NCBI GenBank assembly: GCA_017534885.1
Contig: JAFXVR010000063.1
Span: forward strand, 1 to 64,000
Direction: 5' to 3'
Length of the DNA: 64,000 bases
Origin: Clostridia bacterium
GTDB lineage: Bacteria > Bacillota > Clostridia > Christensenellales > Aristaeellaceae
Positions 48,309-58,158 of the stretch are shown here, piece after piece (the stretch's first letter is position 1; each line of letters starts with the position of its first letter). Below the pieces are notes generated by a model that searched no databases, had not been told where the DNA came from, and saw only the letters and a program-made list of their open reading frames with translations. A program made the translations under genes and the position numbers.

Positions 48309-48611
48309 GTTGAGGCGATTGATGAGGGTGAGGAGCATCAGGAGGTCTTCTTCGCTGAGGCGCTTCATGCCGGAGATGGCCTTCTGGATGAGCTCGGGGT
48401 GACTGGTGGACTCATCAAAAAACTGCTGGGGCGTCAGTTCAAAATAGTCGCAGATGGCGAAAAACTCCCGGAGGGGAGGCAGCGCTTTCCCGGAGGAGAT
48501 GTTATATACATAGCCGCGACTGTGCCCCAGATCGTAACTCATCTGATACTCGGAGACGCCCTTCTTCAGACGAAGCTGCGTGATGCGGTTGCGGACGAAG
48601 TCTTCGGTCAT
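48294..48611 (-). CDS. XRE-family helix-turn-helix regulator
   Basis: A 105-residue protein with an N-terminal Cro/C1-type HTH: 'VRNRITQLRLKKGVSEYQMSYDLGHSRGYVYNISSG' (longer stretch at residues ~6-42), with helices 2-3 at 'EYQMSYDLGHSRGYVYNI'. A helical C-terminus follows, with 'LSEEDLLMLLTLINRLN' as a possible dimerisation helix. A perfect AGGAGGTGAT ribosome site precedes ATG 48611. It faces away from the AT-rich genes to its right and may regulate them, which is inference. Target sites are not identified. Confidence 0.88.
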   Translation of the reverse strand: MTEDFVRNRITQLRLKKGVSEYQMSYDLGHSRGYVYNISSGKALPPLREFFAICDYFELTPQQFFDESTSHPELIQKAISGMKRLSEEDLLMLLTLINRLNKKNT

Positions 48612-48787
48612 GGGGATCACCTCCTGCTATGATTCATAATGGTAACGGATAATCGAAAAGAGTAAACAAAATTAATTTGTCAAGTCTATTGAAAAGTCAA
48701 TAAATATATGTTATCTTAATGCTGAAATCAAGGATTGATGGATTGTGCCGATCTTTCTTTGCAGGACGGCATAAGAACGGCAAGAAA

Positions 48788-49465
48788 ATGACAGATTCAA
48801 TGGAGGCGATGCGTTTGACTGCTTTCAGCCCGGAGGCAAAGATCAGGGCATTTGACAGGATTGCGGCTTGCTGCCTGAATCACAACTTCGGCACACTGGG
48901 GAAGGCGGACTTCGAGCTGCTGCTCTTCTCCATCTATCTGGACAACGCACGGGAGACAGGTGCGCCAACGGATGATTACACCATCAGCAGAGAATTGGGG
49001 CTGACTCAGCAGCGTGTACGGGGTTTGAAGATCAAGCAGCATTTGAGGGACGGAAACGACATCGACTGGAAGCGCATGCTCGCGCAGCAGGCTTCAAAAC
49101 CTCACTACAGCCAGGACGAAAGGTATATCATGCTCACGTTCGACGAGCCGGCTGTGATGATAGAGGTACAGCACTATATTGAGCAGAAGGGGGGCTTTGT
49201 TGACTTTTCTTTCAATCCCAAAGTACTGAAGATGCCCATACAGAGCTTTGCGCTGCTGATGGTGGAACTCGGGATTGAGAAGGATGAGGAAGCCTGCCTG
49301 AAAACTTTGAACAGGATTTGGCTGGAGGAGAATGACGAACATGAGAAGCTGACCAAACCCACAATGCAACAGAGATTGAAGAACGGAAGCATCAAATTTC
49401 TCAAATCGGCTGTGAATGAGGTTGCTTTGATGCTTATAAACGGCGGGCTTTCTGGCATGGTATGA
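48788..49465 (+). CDS. Hypothetical protein, AT-rich island
   Basis: About 225 residues, mostly helical, soluble, no family recognised. The N-terminal part has 'FELLLFSIYLDNARETGA' and 'YTISRELGLTQQRVRGLKIKQHL', which reads like a DNA-binding HTH. The C-terminal part has 'FALLMVELGIEKDEEACLKTLNRIW' and a basic stretch, ending in a hydrophobic 'VNEVALMLINGGLSGMV'. The start is uncertain: ATG codons at 48719, 48788, 48800 and 48809 are in frame and none has a good ribosome site. The 48719 codon lies at the expected transcription start of a TTGAAA/TATCTT promoter (48689-48717), so a later one is preferred. Base composition is clearly lower in GC than the surroundings. Confidence 0.65.
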   Translation: MTDSMEAMRLTAFSPEAKIRAFDRIAACCLNHNFGTLGKADFELLLFSIYLDNARETGAPTDDYTISRELGLTQQRVRGLKIKQHLRDGNDIDWKRMLAQQASKPHYSQDERYIMLTFDEPAVMIEVQHYIEQKGGFVDFSFNPKVLKMPIQSFALLMVELGIEKDEEACLKTLNRIWLEENDEHEKLTKPTMQQRLKNGSIKFLKSAVNEVALMLINGGLSGMV

Positions 49466-49492
49466 CATAAATCATCATAAGGAGAATCGACA

Positions 49493-50968
49493 ATGAAAAG
49501 AATTGCTACCATACTGATTACACTATCAATCATTATGCTCACTTTGACAGCATATGCTGACAATAACGAACATAGTAGTGGGAGATTCTCATACAGGCTC
49601 AAGGGGAACGGTACTGCAGTAATAACGGAATATCGCGGAACTGGAGATACAGGTGATATATATGTACCAAGACAGATTGATGGATATACGGTTAGCGAGA
49701 TCGGAGCTCATGCTTTCTCATATAGTGATGCTTCTCTTGACAATCCTCGTGGCAGAGCTGTAACGGTGGTATTGCCCGATACAATCAGCGTTATTGGAGA
49801 GAAAGCATTTTTCTGCAGCTTAATTACCTCTATCACGATTCCCAAAAGTGTGAAATTGATTGAAACAGGCGCTTTTGCTGGGTGCTGCAACTTAAGCTTC
49901 TTCAGCGTGGAAAAGGGGAATGAAGTTTATACAACTATTGATGGTATCTTGTATAACAAAAAGACAAAAGAATTAGTCTCTTTTCCAAGAAGATCAGACG
50001 CAAACTTATCATCATCAAAAGTCACAATACCTAATGGCATTAAGAAGATCGGAGACTATGCTTTTTATGGGATACCGATATACAATAGTAGTCTATTGAA
50101 TTTCCCAGATTCAGTATTATCGATTGGCGACTATGCATTTTATGAAGCAGGGATTGTTAACAAAAGATGGGTATCGTTAAATAAGATAGAAAGTATAGGG
50201 AACTATGCTTTTGCAAGCATCAATGCCAAATTTGTTGATTTTTACATGGATAGTATAGTCAGTATTGGTAACAATGCATTTGAAGGAGCAGAAATGCATA
50301 GTGCGTTGAATCAATTGTATTTTCCGGAGACATTAAAGATAATCGGCGAGTGCGCGTTTAAAGATGTGAAAATATATAACTATGAAAGTAATAGGTATGC
50401 TAAATTTATAAATGGCATAAAGAAAATCGACCTATCCAAAACAAAGATCGAAGTCGTTCCGAAATATGCGTTTTATAACTTTGAAGCATACGAATCTGAT
50501 ACAGTTGTGGTTAGTTTTCCTTCAACACTGAAAGAGATCGGTAGCCATGCGTTTTCAAGAGACCCCAAAAATGCAATGAATAGAGGATACATAGAAATTG
50601 TATTACCAAATTCAGTAAGAGTAATCTCTGAAGAAGCATTTAGCAATTCAAGACTCGATTTGCAGTTTGGCAATAAAAGCGAACTAAAAGAGATTGGCAA
50701 CCGAGCCTTTTTCAACACTCGTCTTGTTGTCAATGATGGACGCTTTATCTTACCTAATGGCATCGAGAAAATCGGGGACGAGGTATTCCTCTCAACAGGT
50801 ATCAGTGAGTTGGAAATCCCTTCCTCAACAACAAGCATTGGATTCAATATTGTTGATCGTTCAAATACAAAGATCATTGCTGAGCCTGGGTCTGCCGCTG
50901 ATCTGTACGCTTCAGAAAATGGATATGCTTATGCTGAAGAGGACGATACTGATTGGCTAAACGAATAA
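49493..50968 (+). CDS. Secreted BspA-type leucine-rich repeat protein (AT-rich)
   Basis: A 491-residue exported protein. Signal peptide 'MKRIATILITLSIIMLTLTAYA' is followed by a lead-in domain ('GNGTAVITEYRGTGDTGDI') and about ten LRR_5 repeats such as 'ISVIGEKAFFCSLITSITI', 'IKKIGDYAFYG' and 'LKEIGSHAFSRD'. It closes with the family's cap 'EPGSAADLYASENG' and an acidic tail. Ribosome site AAGGAGAA. Codon use and base content (AT-rich) differ sharply from the other two LRR proteins of the window (8023-8601, 15106-17091), so it probably came from another source. Confidence 0.9.
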   Translation: MKRIATILITLSIIMLTLTAYADNNEHSSGRFSYRLKGNGTAVITEYRGTGDTGDIYVPRQIDGYTVSEIGAHAFSYSDASLDNPRGRAVTVVLPDTISVIGEKAFFCSLITSITIPKSVKLIETGAFAGCCNLSFFSVEKGNEVYTTIDGILYNKKTKELVSFPRRSDANLSSSKVTIPNGIKKIGDYAFYGIPIYNSSLLNFPDSVLSIGDYAFYEAGIVNKRWVSLNKIESIGNYAFASINAKFVDFYMDSIVSIGNNAFEGAEMHSALNQLYFPETLKIIGECAFKDVKIYNYESNRYAKFINGIKKIDLSKTKIEVVPKYAFYNFEAYESDTVVVSFPSTLKEIGSHAFSRDPKNAMNRGYIEIVLPNSVRVISEEAFSNSRLDLQFGNKSELKEIGNRAFFNTRLVVNDGRFILPNGIEKIGDEVFLSTGISELEIPSSTTSIGFNIVDRSNTKIIAEPGSAADLYASENGYAYAEEDDTDWLNE

Positions 50969-50985
50969 ACCTGGTAAAGCAGAAA

Positions 50986-51027
50986 AACAACGATCCGCAG
51001 GCCTGCCTCTCCTGCGGATCGTTGTTT
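50986..51027. terminator. Bidirectional terminator between LRR and pgi genes
   Basis: AACAACGATCCGCAGG (50986-51001) is perfectly complementary to CCTGCGGATCGTTGTT (51011-51026). An A run on the left and T run on the right serve both converging genes. Confidence 0.92.
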
Positions 51028-51052
51028 ATTGTACCGTTGCTTCCGTCCGCCC

Positions 51053-52636
51053 TCAGATCCCCAGCTCGTCGCTGAAGGCCTTGAGCGCCCCGTCGGTCTC
51101 GTGGGCGAGGACGCGCTTGGCGAGGACCTTGCCCAGCTGCACGCCTTCCTGGTCGAAGGAATTCAGGTTCCAGAGGAAGCCCTGGAACATCACCTTGTTC
51201 TCAAAGTGGCTGAGGAGGGCGCCCAGGGCCTCGGGGGTCAGCTGGTCGCCGATGATGATGGAGGAGGGGCGGCCGCCGGCGAAGCTCTTGTTGGGGTTGG
51301 CGTCCTGCTTGCCGCAGGCAAAGGCCATGATTTGGGCGGCCACATTCGCGCAGAGCTTCTGCTGGCTGGTGCTGCCCTGAATGTCCACGTCCACCCCGGC
51401 CTGGCTGGCGCGGAAGCCCACAAACTGCAGGGGAACGATGTCCGTGCCCTGGTGGAGGAGCTGATAGAAGGAGTGCTGGCCATTGGTGCCGGGCTCGCCG
51501 AAGATAACGGGGCCGGTGACATAGCTGACGGGCTCGCCATAGCGGTTGACGGACTTGCCGTTGCTCTCCATGTCCAGCTGCTGGAGGTGGGCCGGGAAGC
51601 GGCTCAGGGCCTGGGAATAGGGCAGCACCGCCGTGGCGGGATAGCCCTGCACATTGCGCTCGTACAGGCCGATGAGGGCGTCCAGCATGGCCGCGTTTTT
51701 CAGGGGATCAGGCTCAGCCGCCGCCTTGTCCGCCGCCGCCGCGCCCTCCAGGAAGCGCTCGAAGACTTCCGGGCCGAAGGCGAGGGAGAGCACCGCGCCG
51801 CCCACGCAGGAGGTGGAGGAATAGCGGCCGCCGATGTAGTCGTCCATGAAGAAGGCGGCCAGGTAATCGCTGCTGCTGGCCAGGGGCGAGGTGGCGCTGG
51901 TGACAGCCGCCATGTGCCGCGCCGGATCGAGGCCCGCGCTCCGCAGGGCGTTCTTCACAAAGGACTCGTTGGTCAGGGTCTCAAGGGTGGTGCCGGACTT
52001 GGACACCAGCACGAAGAGAGAGCGGCTCAGGTCAATGTCCGCCAGCACGCTCGCGGCGTCGTCCGGGTCCACATTGCTGATGAAGCGCGCCGCCATGCGG
52101 AAGGTATTGTTGCGCTTGGCCCAGTTTTCCAGCGCCAGGTACATGGCCCGGGGGCCCAGGTCGCTGCCGCCGATGCCGATCTGCACCACGGTGGTGAAGG
52201 CCTCGCCCTTTTCGTTGAGGATCTCGCCGGCGTGCACCCTGCGCGCAAAGTCCGCCGCCTTGCGCTGCTGCTCCACATAGAAGGCGCGCTTGTCCTCGCC
52301 GTCCGCCACCACCGCGCCGCCCAGCTGGCCGCGGGTCAGGTGGTGGAGCACCAGGCGCTTCTCACCCGTGTTGATCATCTCGCCGCCGTACAGGGCCGCG
52401 AACTTGTCCGCCAGCTGCGCCTCGTCCGCCAGCGCCGCCAGGGCGGAGAGCACTTCGCCATCCACCTGCTTGGCCGCGTAATGATAGGTCAGCCCCGCCG
52501 CCATGGGCACGCGGTAAGCCGCGACGCGCTCAGCGCCTGCCTCGCCGGAGAGTGCCTCCTGGAGCTTCACGCGCCCCTTCAGCGCCTGCAGACGCGCATA
52601 AGCCGAGAGTTTGTCCAGGTTCTTCCATTCCGCCAT
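51053..52636 (-). CDS. pgi: Glucose-6-phosphate isomerase
   Basis: A 527-residue phosphoglucose isomerase interconverting glucose 6-phosphate and fructose 6-phosphate. Family signatures: 'VQIGIGGSDLGPRAMY', 'LVSKSGTTLETLTN' (phosphate-binding Ser/Thr), 'GEPGTNGQHSFYQLLHQG' (catalytic Glu and His region) and 'FAGGRPSS'. Length and order match the large PGI type. ATG 52636 has GGGAGGGG upstream; earlier in-frame ATGs have none. It is transcribed singly from a TTGCAA/TATAAT promoter, back to back with the arabinan operon promoter. Confidence 0.97.
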   Translation of the reverse strand: MAEWKNLDKLSAYARLQALKGRVKLQEALSGEAGAERVAAYRVPMAAGLTYHYAAKQVDGEVLSALAALADEAQLADKFAALYGGEMINTGEKRLVLHHLTRGQLGGAVVADGEDKRAFYVEQQRKAADFARRVHAGEILNEKGEAFTTVVQIGIGGSDLGPRAMYLALENWAKRNNTFRMAARFISNVDPDDAASVLADIDLSRSLFVLVSKSGTTLETLTNESFVKNALRSAGLDPARHMAAVTSATSPLASSSDYLAAFFMDDYIGGRYSSTSCVGGAVLSLAFGPEVFERFLEGAAAADKAAAEPDPLKNAAMLDALIGLYERNVQGYPATAVLPYSQALSRFPAHLQQLDMESNGKSVNRYGEPVSYVTGPVIFGEPGTNGQHSFYQLLHQGTDIVPLQFVGFRASQAGVDVDIQGSTSQQKLCANVAAQIMAFACGKQDANPNKSFAGGRPSSIIIGDQLTPEALGALLSHFENKVMFQGFLWNLNSFDQEGVQLGKVLAKRVLAHETDGALKAFSDELGI

Positions 52637-52687
52637 GTTGACCCCTCCCTTGGGTTGTGTAGAGCGTGCAGTATAGCCGTCACAATG

Positions 52688-52716
52688 ATTATACAATGAA
52701 ACGCGGTTTGTTGCAA
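52688..52716 (-). promoter_or_regulatory. pgi promoter
   Basis: Minus strand: TTGCAA (52716-52711), 17-bp spacer, TATAAT (52693-52688), 52 bp before the pgi start. Confidence 0.75.
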
Positions 52717-52798
52717 CAGAAAAAAGAGGGGGGACAGGGCAATCGTTACGGATCCTTCCGGAACGATTGGAACGATTGGAACTTCCCCAAAAAAGTCC

Positions 52799-52864
52799 TT
52801 GACAGCACAGGCTGTCCATGATATAGTATACACGACAAGTTACATTAACGTTAATGTTAACGTT
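52799..52864 (+). promoter_or_regulatory. Arabinan operon promoter with LacI-type palindrome
   Basis: TTGACA (52799-52804), 17-bp spacer, TATAGT (52822-52827). Just downstream, AACGTTAATGTTAACGTT (52847-52864) is symmetric at 16 of 18 positions and also contains the perfect TTAACGTTAA. This is a candidate operator for a LacI/GalR-type repressor placed to block transcription. Tandem GGAACGATT words (from 52760) lie upstream. No regulator gene is in the window. Confidence 0.72.
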
Positions 52865-52935
52865 CTTATTTGCCAGATTGTACATCAAGTTCGCTTGATG
52901 GAAGTGTCCCGGAGGGTTCAGAAGGGGGAAGCGCA

Positions 52936-53859
52936 TTGAAAGCCTATATCGAGCAGCGGGCTGATCCTTACATCCTGAAGAAGGACGGCTGGTACTATTT
53001 CACGGCCTCCGTGCCGGCCTTTGACCGGGTGGTGCTGCGCAAGGCCCGCACCCTGAAGGAACTGCCGGACGCGGTAGAAAAAGTGGTGTGGATGCGCCAT
53101 CCCGATGGCCCCATGAGCTGCAATATCTGGGCCCCGGAGATCCATTTTGTGGACGGCAAATGGTACATCTATTTTGCCGCCGCCCAGGCGGACGCGGACG
53201 AGCGGGGCTGCTATGATCACCGGATCTACGCGCTGGAGAACGAAGGCGCTGATCCCCTGGAGGGCCGCTTTGCCGAGGCGGGACGGATGGATACCGGCTG
53301 GGAAAGCTTCTCCCTGGATTCCACCACCGTGGTGTATGAAGGGAAGCGCTATTTCATCTGGGCTCAGCGGGATGATGCCATTCCCGGGAACAGCAATTTG
53401 TACATCGCCGAAATGGAAAGCGCCATGAAGCTGCGCTTGCCCGCCGTGCGGCTGAGCATTCCGGAATACGATTGGGAATGCCAGGGCTTTCTGGTCAACG
53501 AAGGCCCTTCCTGCCTGATTCATGAGGGCGTATTGTACGTCACCTATTCCGCCAGCGCCACGGACGAGCGCTATGCCATGGGCCTGCTGACGCTGCAGAA
53601 GGGCGGCAATCCGCTGGACGCGAAGGCATGGAAAAAGTCTCCCGTGCCGGTGATGGTGACGGAAGAACAGCATGGGCTTTTCGGCCCCGGCCACAATTCC
53701 TTCACTGTGGATGAGGAAGGCAACGATCTGCTGGTGTTCCACGCCCGGCCCTATCCCGGCTTCCACGGCACGGCGCTGAGCGATCCCAACCGACACTGCT
53801 TCCTGAGACCCGTTCGGTATGCTCAGGACGGCACGCCGCTTTTTCAGGAGGACGCATGA
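52936..53859 (+). CDS. Glycoside hydrolase family 43 protein (cytoplasmic)
   Basis: A 307-residue five-bladed propeller glycosidase without signal peptide. GH43 marks: 'RADPYILKKDGWYYF' (catalytic base Asp), 'NIWAPEIHFVDGKWYIYFAA', 'FSLDSTTVVYEGKRYFIWA', and 'LVNEGPSCLIHEGVLYVTYS' with the acid Glu. It resembles intracellular alpha-L-arabinofuranosidase-type members acting on imported short arabino-oligosaccharides; exact specificity is inferred. The start is TTG 52936, with GGGGGAAG 4 nt upstream; readings from 52870 lack a ribosome site. It overlaps the secreted GH43 gene by 4 nt (ATGA). Confidence 0.88.
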   Translation: MKAYIEQRADPYILKKDGWYYFTASVPAFDRVVLRKARTLKELPDAVEKVVWMRHPDGPMSCNIWAPEIHFVDGKWYIYFAAAQADADERGCYDHRIYALENEGADPLEGRFAEAGRMDTGWESFSLDSTTVVYEGKRYFIWAQRDDAIPGNSNLYIAEMESAMKLRLPAVRLSIPEYDWECQGFLVNEGPSCLIHEGVLYVTYSASATDERYAMGLLTLQKGGNPLDAKAWKKSPVPVMVTEEQHGLFGPGHNSFTVDEEGNDLLVFHARPYPGFHGTALSDPNRHCFLRPVRYAQDGTPLFQEDA

Positions 53860-55271
53860 AAGGCTTGCGTGTGATGGGCATGGTCATCGCGCTTCTGTGC
53901 ATGGGTTTCAGCGCACTGGCGGAGGGCAGGGAGCTGCCCGTGCCCAAATTCAAGGATGTGTCGGTGCACGATCCTTCCATCATCCGGGCGGAGGACGGCA
54001 CCTACTATATCTTCGGCAGCCACATGGCGGCGGCGAAGAGTACCGACCTGATTCAATGGAAGATGATTTCCAGGGACGCGGGCAGCGGCTGCACCCTGGT
54101 GGAAAACGTGCAGGAGCAGATGAAGGAAGCCCTGCAATATGCCCAAACCACTACCTTCTGGGCCCCGGATGTGCAGAGACTGAACGACGGGCGGTATTAC
54201 CTGTATTACTGCACCTGCAAGGGCGACAGCCCCCTGAGCACGCTGGGGGTGGCGGTGAGCGCCAGCCCGGAAGGCCCCTATGAGAACCTGGGGGTGTTCC
54301 TGAAAAGCGGCTACCCCGGCTACGACGCGACGAACCTGCCCAATGTGGTGGATCCCTGCGTGTTCTTCGACCGGGAGGGCAGGCTCTGGATGGTGTATGG
54401 CAGCTATTCCGGCGGCATCTACATTCTGGAGATGAACCCGGACACGGGCTTCCCCCTGGCAGGGCAAGGCTATGGGAAAAAGCTGCTGGGCAAAAACCAC
54501 GCCCGCATCGAAGGCCCCTACATCCTGTACAGCCCGGATACGGAGTATTATTATCTCTTCCTGTCCTTCGGCGGCCTGAACGCGGACGACGGCTACAACA
54601 TTCGGGTGTGCCGCAGCAAAAACCCTGACGGCCCCTATGAGGATGCCTTAGGCCAGCAGATGATCCAGTGCGGCGGCCGGCCCGGCACCTTCTTCAACGA
54701 CCCGGATTACGAAGGCTACGGCGTGAAGCTCCTGGGCGGCTACTGCTTTGAGAACGTGGAAAGCGACTCCAACCAGTTCCGGCTGGCCTACCGCAGCCCC
54801 GGTCACAACTCCGCCTATTACGACGCGGAAACGGGGCGGTACTTCCTGGTGTTTCACACCCGCTTTGCCGGCAGCGGCGAAAGCTTCAAGGTGCGGGTGC
54901 ATCAGATGGCGATGAACGAGGAAGGCTGGCCCGTGGTGCTTCCCCAGCGCTACGCCGGGGAGACAATCGGGGCCCCCGAAACCCGGACCGGCCTGTACAA
55001 GGTGATTCTGCACGGCCGGGACATCAACAAAACCGAGCACAGCAGCGTGCTGGTCACCCTGAACGGGAACGGCACGGTGGCCGGGGATCTGAGCGGTGTG
55101 TGGAGCTGCGATGAAAAGGGCCTGTTCCACTGCGAACTGGACGGCATATCCTATGCGGGCGTCATGACTATGGCGCTGGACAGCAAGGAAGGCGCATGGG
55201 TGAGCGTGTTCACCGCCCTGGACGAAACAGGGGCGGCCCTGTGGGGCTCCCACGCGGCCCACGAGAACTGA
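53856..55271 (+). CDS. Secreted GH43 endo-arabinanase-like protein
   Basis: A 471-residue extracellular enzyme. Signal peptide 'MKGLRVMGMVIALLCMGFSALA' is followed by a GH43 propeller with 'VSVHDPSIIRAEDGTYYIF' (base), 'NVVDPCVFFDREGRLWMVYG' (second Asp) and 'ARIEGPYILYSPD' (acid Glu). A ~100-residue C-terminal beta domain ('GAPETRTGLYKVILHGRDIN...') is of the type found at the end of extracellular endo-1,5-alpha-L-arabinanases (GH43 subfamily 5, AbnB-like). It would cut arabinan outside the cell for the transporter encoded next. There is no anchor or lipobox. ATGA-coupled to the cytoplasmic GH43 gene. Confidence 0.9.
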   Translation: MKGLRVMGMVIALLCMGFSALAEGRELPVPKFKDVSVHDPSIIRAEDGTYYIFGSHMAAAKSTDLIQWKMISRDAGSGCTLVENVQEQMKEALQYAQTTTFWAPDVQRLNDGRYYLYYCTCKGDSPLSTLGVAVSASPEGPYENLGVFLKSGYPGYDATNLPNVVDPCVFFDREGRLWMVYGSYSGGIYILEMNPDTGFPLAGQGYGKKLLGKNHARIEGPYILYSPDTEYYYLFLSFGGLNADDGYNIRVCRSKNPDGPYEDALGQQMIQCGGRPGTFFNDPDYEGYGVKLLGGYCFENVESDSNQFRLAYRSPGHNSAYYDAETGRYFLVFHTRFAGSGESFKVRVHQMAMNEEGWPVVLPQRYAGETIGAPETRTGLYKVILHGRDINKTEHSSVLVTLNGNGTVAGDLSGVWSCDEKGLFHCELDGISYAGVMTMALDSKEGAWVSVFTALDETGAALWGSHAAHEN

Positions 55272-55287
55272 CGGGGAGGCGATCGGC

Positions 55288-58158
55288 ATGAAAAAAGCAA
55301 CAGCCTGGCTGGCCGCTCTGGCGCTTCTTCTGGGGTGCCTGCCCCACACCTTTGCGGAGGAGGGGGCTTCGGCCGAATGGATGATGTTCGCCAGCCGCAC
55401 GGAGCCCTATTACAGCGACGCCGCGAAAACCTACACCCTGCCCCTGTATGAGGGGGAGGGCATCGAAATGCCGCTCTCTGCCGCGCTGAAAACCGGGGAG
55501 GAAACGGAGATCTCCTTCGCCGTGCCTCAGGACGGGCTGTATGAGCTGTGGTTTACCTATTACACGGAAACCCAGAGCGCCCTGCCCAGCGAAATGACGG
55601 TGACGGTGGATGGGGAAATCCCCTTCTATGAACTGCGGCGCGTGAAGCTCAAAGGCCTGTGGATGGATGACGGCGTGTTTCCCCTGGATCGCTACGGCAA
55701 CGAAATCGCAACCACCCCCACCGCTCAGCGGGTGCTGCTGGAATCCGGCATTCAGGACAGTGCGGGCTGGACGGACACGCCCTTTCTGTTTGAACTGACT
55801 CAGGGTCAGCACACCCTGGGACTGCAAATGCAGGAGGGAGCCGTGACGCTGGAGGGCCTCAGCGTCCGGGCCCGGGAAAGCCTTCCCGGATACCAGGGCC
55901 AGGCGGCGGACGGCGACGCCCTGATCGTGATCGAGGGCGAGCGGATTCATTCCCGCAACAAGTCCAGCATCCGGGCCGCCGGGGAGTTTGATCCGAACCT
56001 CACCCCCTATGAGACCCGGCACCGGAAAATGAATTTCATGGACGGCGCGTCCTTTAACGCCGCCGGGGACGAGGTGACCTGGCGCTTCACGGCGGAACAG
56101 GAGGGCTGGTACAACCTGGGCTTCCGCTATCGCCAGAGCGTGAAGGCCGATTTCCCCGTGTTTGCCGATGTGCTCATCGACGGAGCGCTGCCCAGCGCCC
56201 AGGCCCGTCAGGTAGCCTTTGACTACGCCACTTCCTTCTCCTTCGGCCAGGCGGCCACGAACCAGGGGGAGGCGCAGACCTTCTATCTCACCGCCGGGGA
56301 GCATGATCTGACGCTGCGGCTGAACGGCGCGGCGCTGCTGCCCGTGTATGAAGTGATCAACAGGGTGCTGAGCGAAATCAACGGCCTGAGCCTGGAAGTG
56401 GTACGCCTGACCGGCGGCGTCACCACCGACCGCTACCGGGATTACGAACTGCTCACCTACATCCCCGACCTGGTGGAGATCCTGAACGGCTGGGCGGAGG
56501 AGCTGGACCATACGGTGGACGGGATGAAAGCCTATTCGGCCACCCGGTCCGGCAGCGCCTTCAGCAATCTGACCTTAGCGGCGGATCAGCTGCGCCGCCT
56601 GGCGCTGAAGCCCGAGGATCTGCCGAGGCGATTGAGTGAGCTGTCCACCGGCAGCAACAGCGCCGCGCGGATGCTGGCCCAGCAGCTGCAGGACATCGCC
56701 CGGAACAATCTGGCCATCGATGAAATCATCTTCTATCAGGACAGCGCGAAGCTGCCCCAGGGAAGCGACTTCTTCAACAGCGCCGCCAGGAATGTGGAAA
56801 GGTTCATCACCTCCTTCGGCAGCCAGGATTACGCCGCGGGCACTGGGAAGGCGGGTCACCTGCAGGTGTGGATGGGCCGCAGCCGCCAGTATCTGGAGAT
56901 CGTGCAGAATATGGTAGATACCATGTTCACCCCGGAGACGGGCATCGAAGTGGATCTGTCCATCATGCCGGACGCCAACAAGCTGGTGCTGGCCAACGCG
57001 GCGGGCACCGCGCCGGACGTGGTGCTGAGCCTGCAGTACGTGGTGCCCAGCTACCTGAACATCCGCGGGGCGCTGTATGACCTGACCCAGTTCCCCGATT
57101 TCCCCGAAATTGCCCAGCGCTTCTCCTCCGGCCTCTTCATCCCCTACACCTTAGGAGACGGCATTTACGCCATGCCGGAGACGGTGAACTTCTGGGTGCA
57201 GTTTTACCGCAAGGACATTCTGGACGCCCTGAACATCGAGGTGCCGGATAGCCTGGAGCAGGTGAAAATGATCCTGCCGGAGCTTCAGCGGCGGAACATG
57301 AATTACTATTTCCCCACCGCCGGCATGTCGGGCATGAAGGTGTTTCCGGGCACCCTGCCGCTGATTCTGCAAAGCGGCGGCAGCATCTACGGCGACACCA
57401 TCGGCGATACCACCCTGGACAGCGAGGAGAGCCTCCGGGGCTTCCGGGAAATGACGGAGCTGTTTACCGTATACAACATGCCCACCGACGTGCCCTCCCC
57501 GGGCTTCTATCAGCAGTTCCGGGACGGCACACTGCCCATAGGCATCGCGGACCTGGCCACCTACAACCTGCTGCTCAACGCTGCGCCCGAGCTGGACGGC
57601 ATGTGGGACATCTCCCTGTACCCGGGGCTCACGGATGAGGAGGGAAACGTGCTCCGCTGGACCACCGGCGGCGCGGAAACCATGGCCATCCTGTCCCAGA
57701 CCGAGATGCCAGGGGAGGCGTGGACCTTCCTCAAGTGGTGGTCCAGCGCCGAGGTGCAGTCTTCTTTCGGGAACCTGCTCCAGTCCACCTATGGCAGCGA
57801 GTACATCTGGCCCACCGCCAACCGGGAAGCCTTTGAAACCCTCCCCCTCAAATCCGCCCACAAGAAGATCATCCTGGAGCAGATGGAATGGATGACGGAG
57901 GCCCCCTGGGTGCTGGGCACCTACATGCTGGAGCGGGAGCTCTCCAACGCATTCATCTCCGTATCGGTGGACGGCACCGACGCCCGGCGCGCCCTGGATA
58001 CCGCCGTCAAGCGCATCAACCGGGAAACCTACCGGAAGCTGGAGGAGTTCGGCTACTGGAAGGACGGTGTGATGCTCAGGGAATTCAAAACGCCGGACGC
58101 AAGCGTGGTGCAGAACCTGATTGACCAGTACAATCGGAACAAGGAGGCGGAAGAATGA
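55288..58158 (+). CDS. Very large extracellular sugar-binding protein of ABC transporter
   Basis: A 956-residue secreted protein. Signal peptide '[23 protein letters not shown]' precedes two beta-sandwich, carbohydrate-module-like domains (residues ~25-195 and ~205-370, each with '[11 protein letters not shown]'/'[11 protein letters not shown]'-type strands). A helical linker and a C-terminal family-1 solute-binding domain (~530-950, with '[19 protein letters not shown]', '[19 protein letters not shown]') follow. This is about twice the usual size. 'LLGC' before PHTFA could be a lipobox but sits early, so lipidation is uncertain. It should capture arabino-oligosaccharides. ATGA overlap with the permease gene. 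Confidence 0.9.
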   Translation: MKKATAWLAALALLLGCLPHTFAEEGASAEWMMFASRTEPYYSDAAKTYTLPLYEGEGIEMPLSAALKTGEETEISFAVPQDGLYELWFTYYTETQSALPSEMTVTVDGEIPFYELRRVKLKGLWMDDGVFPLDRYGNEIATTPTAQRVLLESGIQDSAGWTDTPFLFELTQGQHTLGLQMQEGAVTLEGLSVRARESLPGYQGQAADGDALIVIEGERIHSRNKSSIRAAGEFDPNLTPYETRHRKMNFMDGASFNAAGDEVTWRFTAEQEGWYNLGFRYRQSVKADFPVFADVLIDGALPSAQARQVAFDYATSFSFGQAATNQGEAQTFYLTAGEHDLTLRLNGAALLPVYEVINRVLSEINGLSLEVVRLTGGVTTDRYRDYELLTYIPDLVEILNGWAEELDHTVDGMKAYSATRSGSAFSNLTLAADQLRRLALKPEDLPRRLSELSTGSNSAARMLAQQLQDIARNNLAIDEIIFYQDSAKLPQGSDFFNSAARNVERFITSFGSQDYAAGTGKAGHLQVWMGRSRQYLEIVQNMVDTMFTPETGIEVDLSIMPDANKLVLANAAGTAPDVVLSLQYVVPSYLNIRGALYDLTQFPDFPEIAQRFSSGLFIPYTLGDGIYAMPETVNFWVQFYRKDILDALNIEVPDSLEQVKMILPELQRRNMNYYFPTAGMSGMKVFPGTLPLILQSGGSIYGDTIGDTTLDSEESLRGFREMTELFTVYNMPTDVPSPGFYQQFRDGTLPIGIADLATYNLLLNAAPELDGMWDISLYPGLTDEEGNVLRWTTGGAETMAILSQTEMPGEAWTFLKWWSSAEVQSSFGNLLQSTYGSEYIWPTANREAFETLPLKSAHKKIILEQMEWMTEAPWVLGTYMLERELSNAFISVSVDGTDARRALDTAVKRINRETYRKLEEFGYWKDGVMLREFKTPDASVVQNLIDQYNRNKEAEE

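Noticed and set aside
48719..48787. Start of the unknown AT-rich gene at ATG 48719
   Set aside because: It lies at the -10/+1 of the best promoter candidate and has no ribosome site; a later ATG is preferred.
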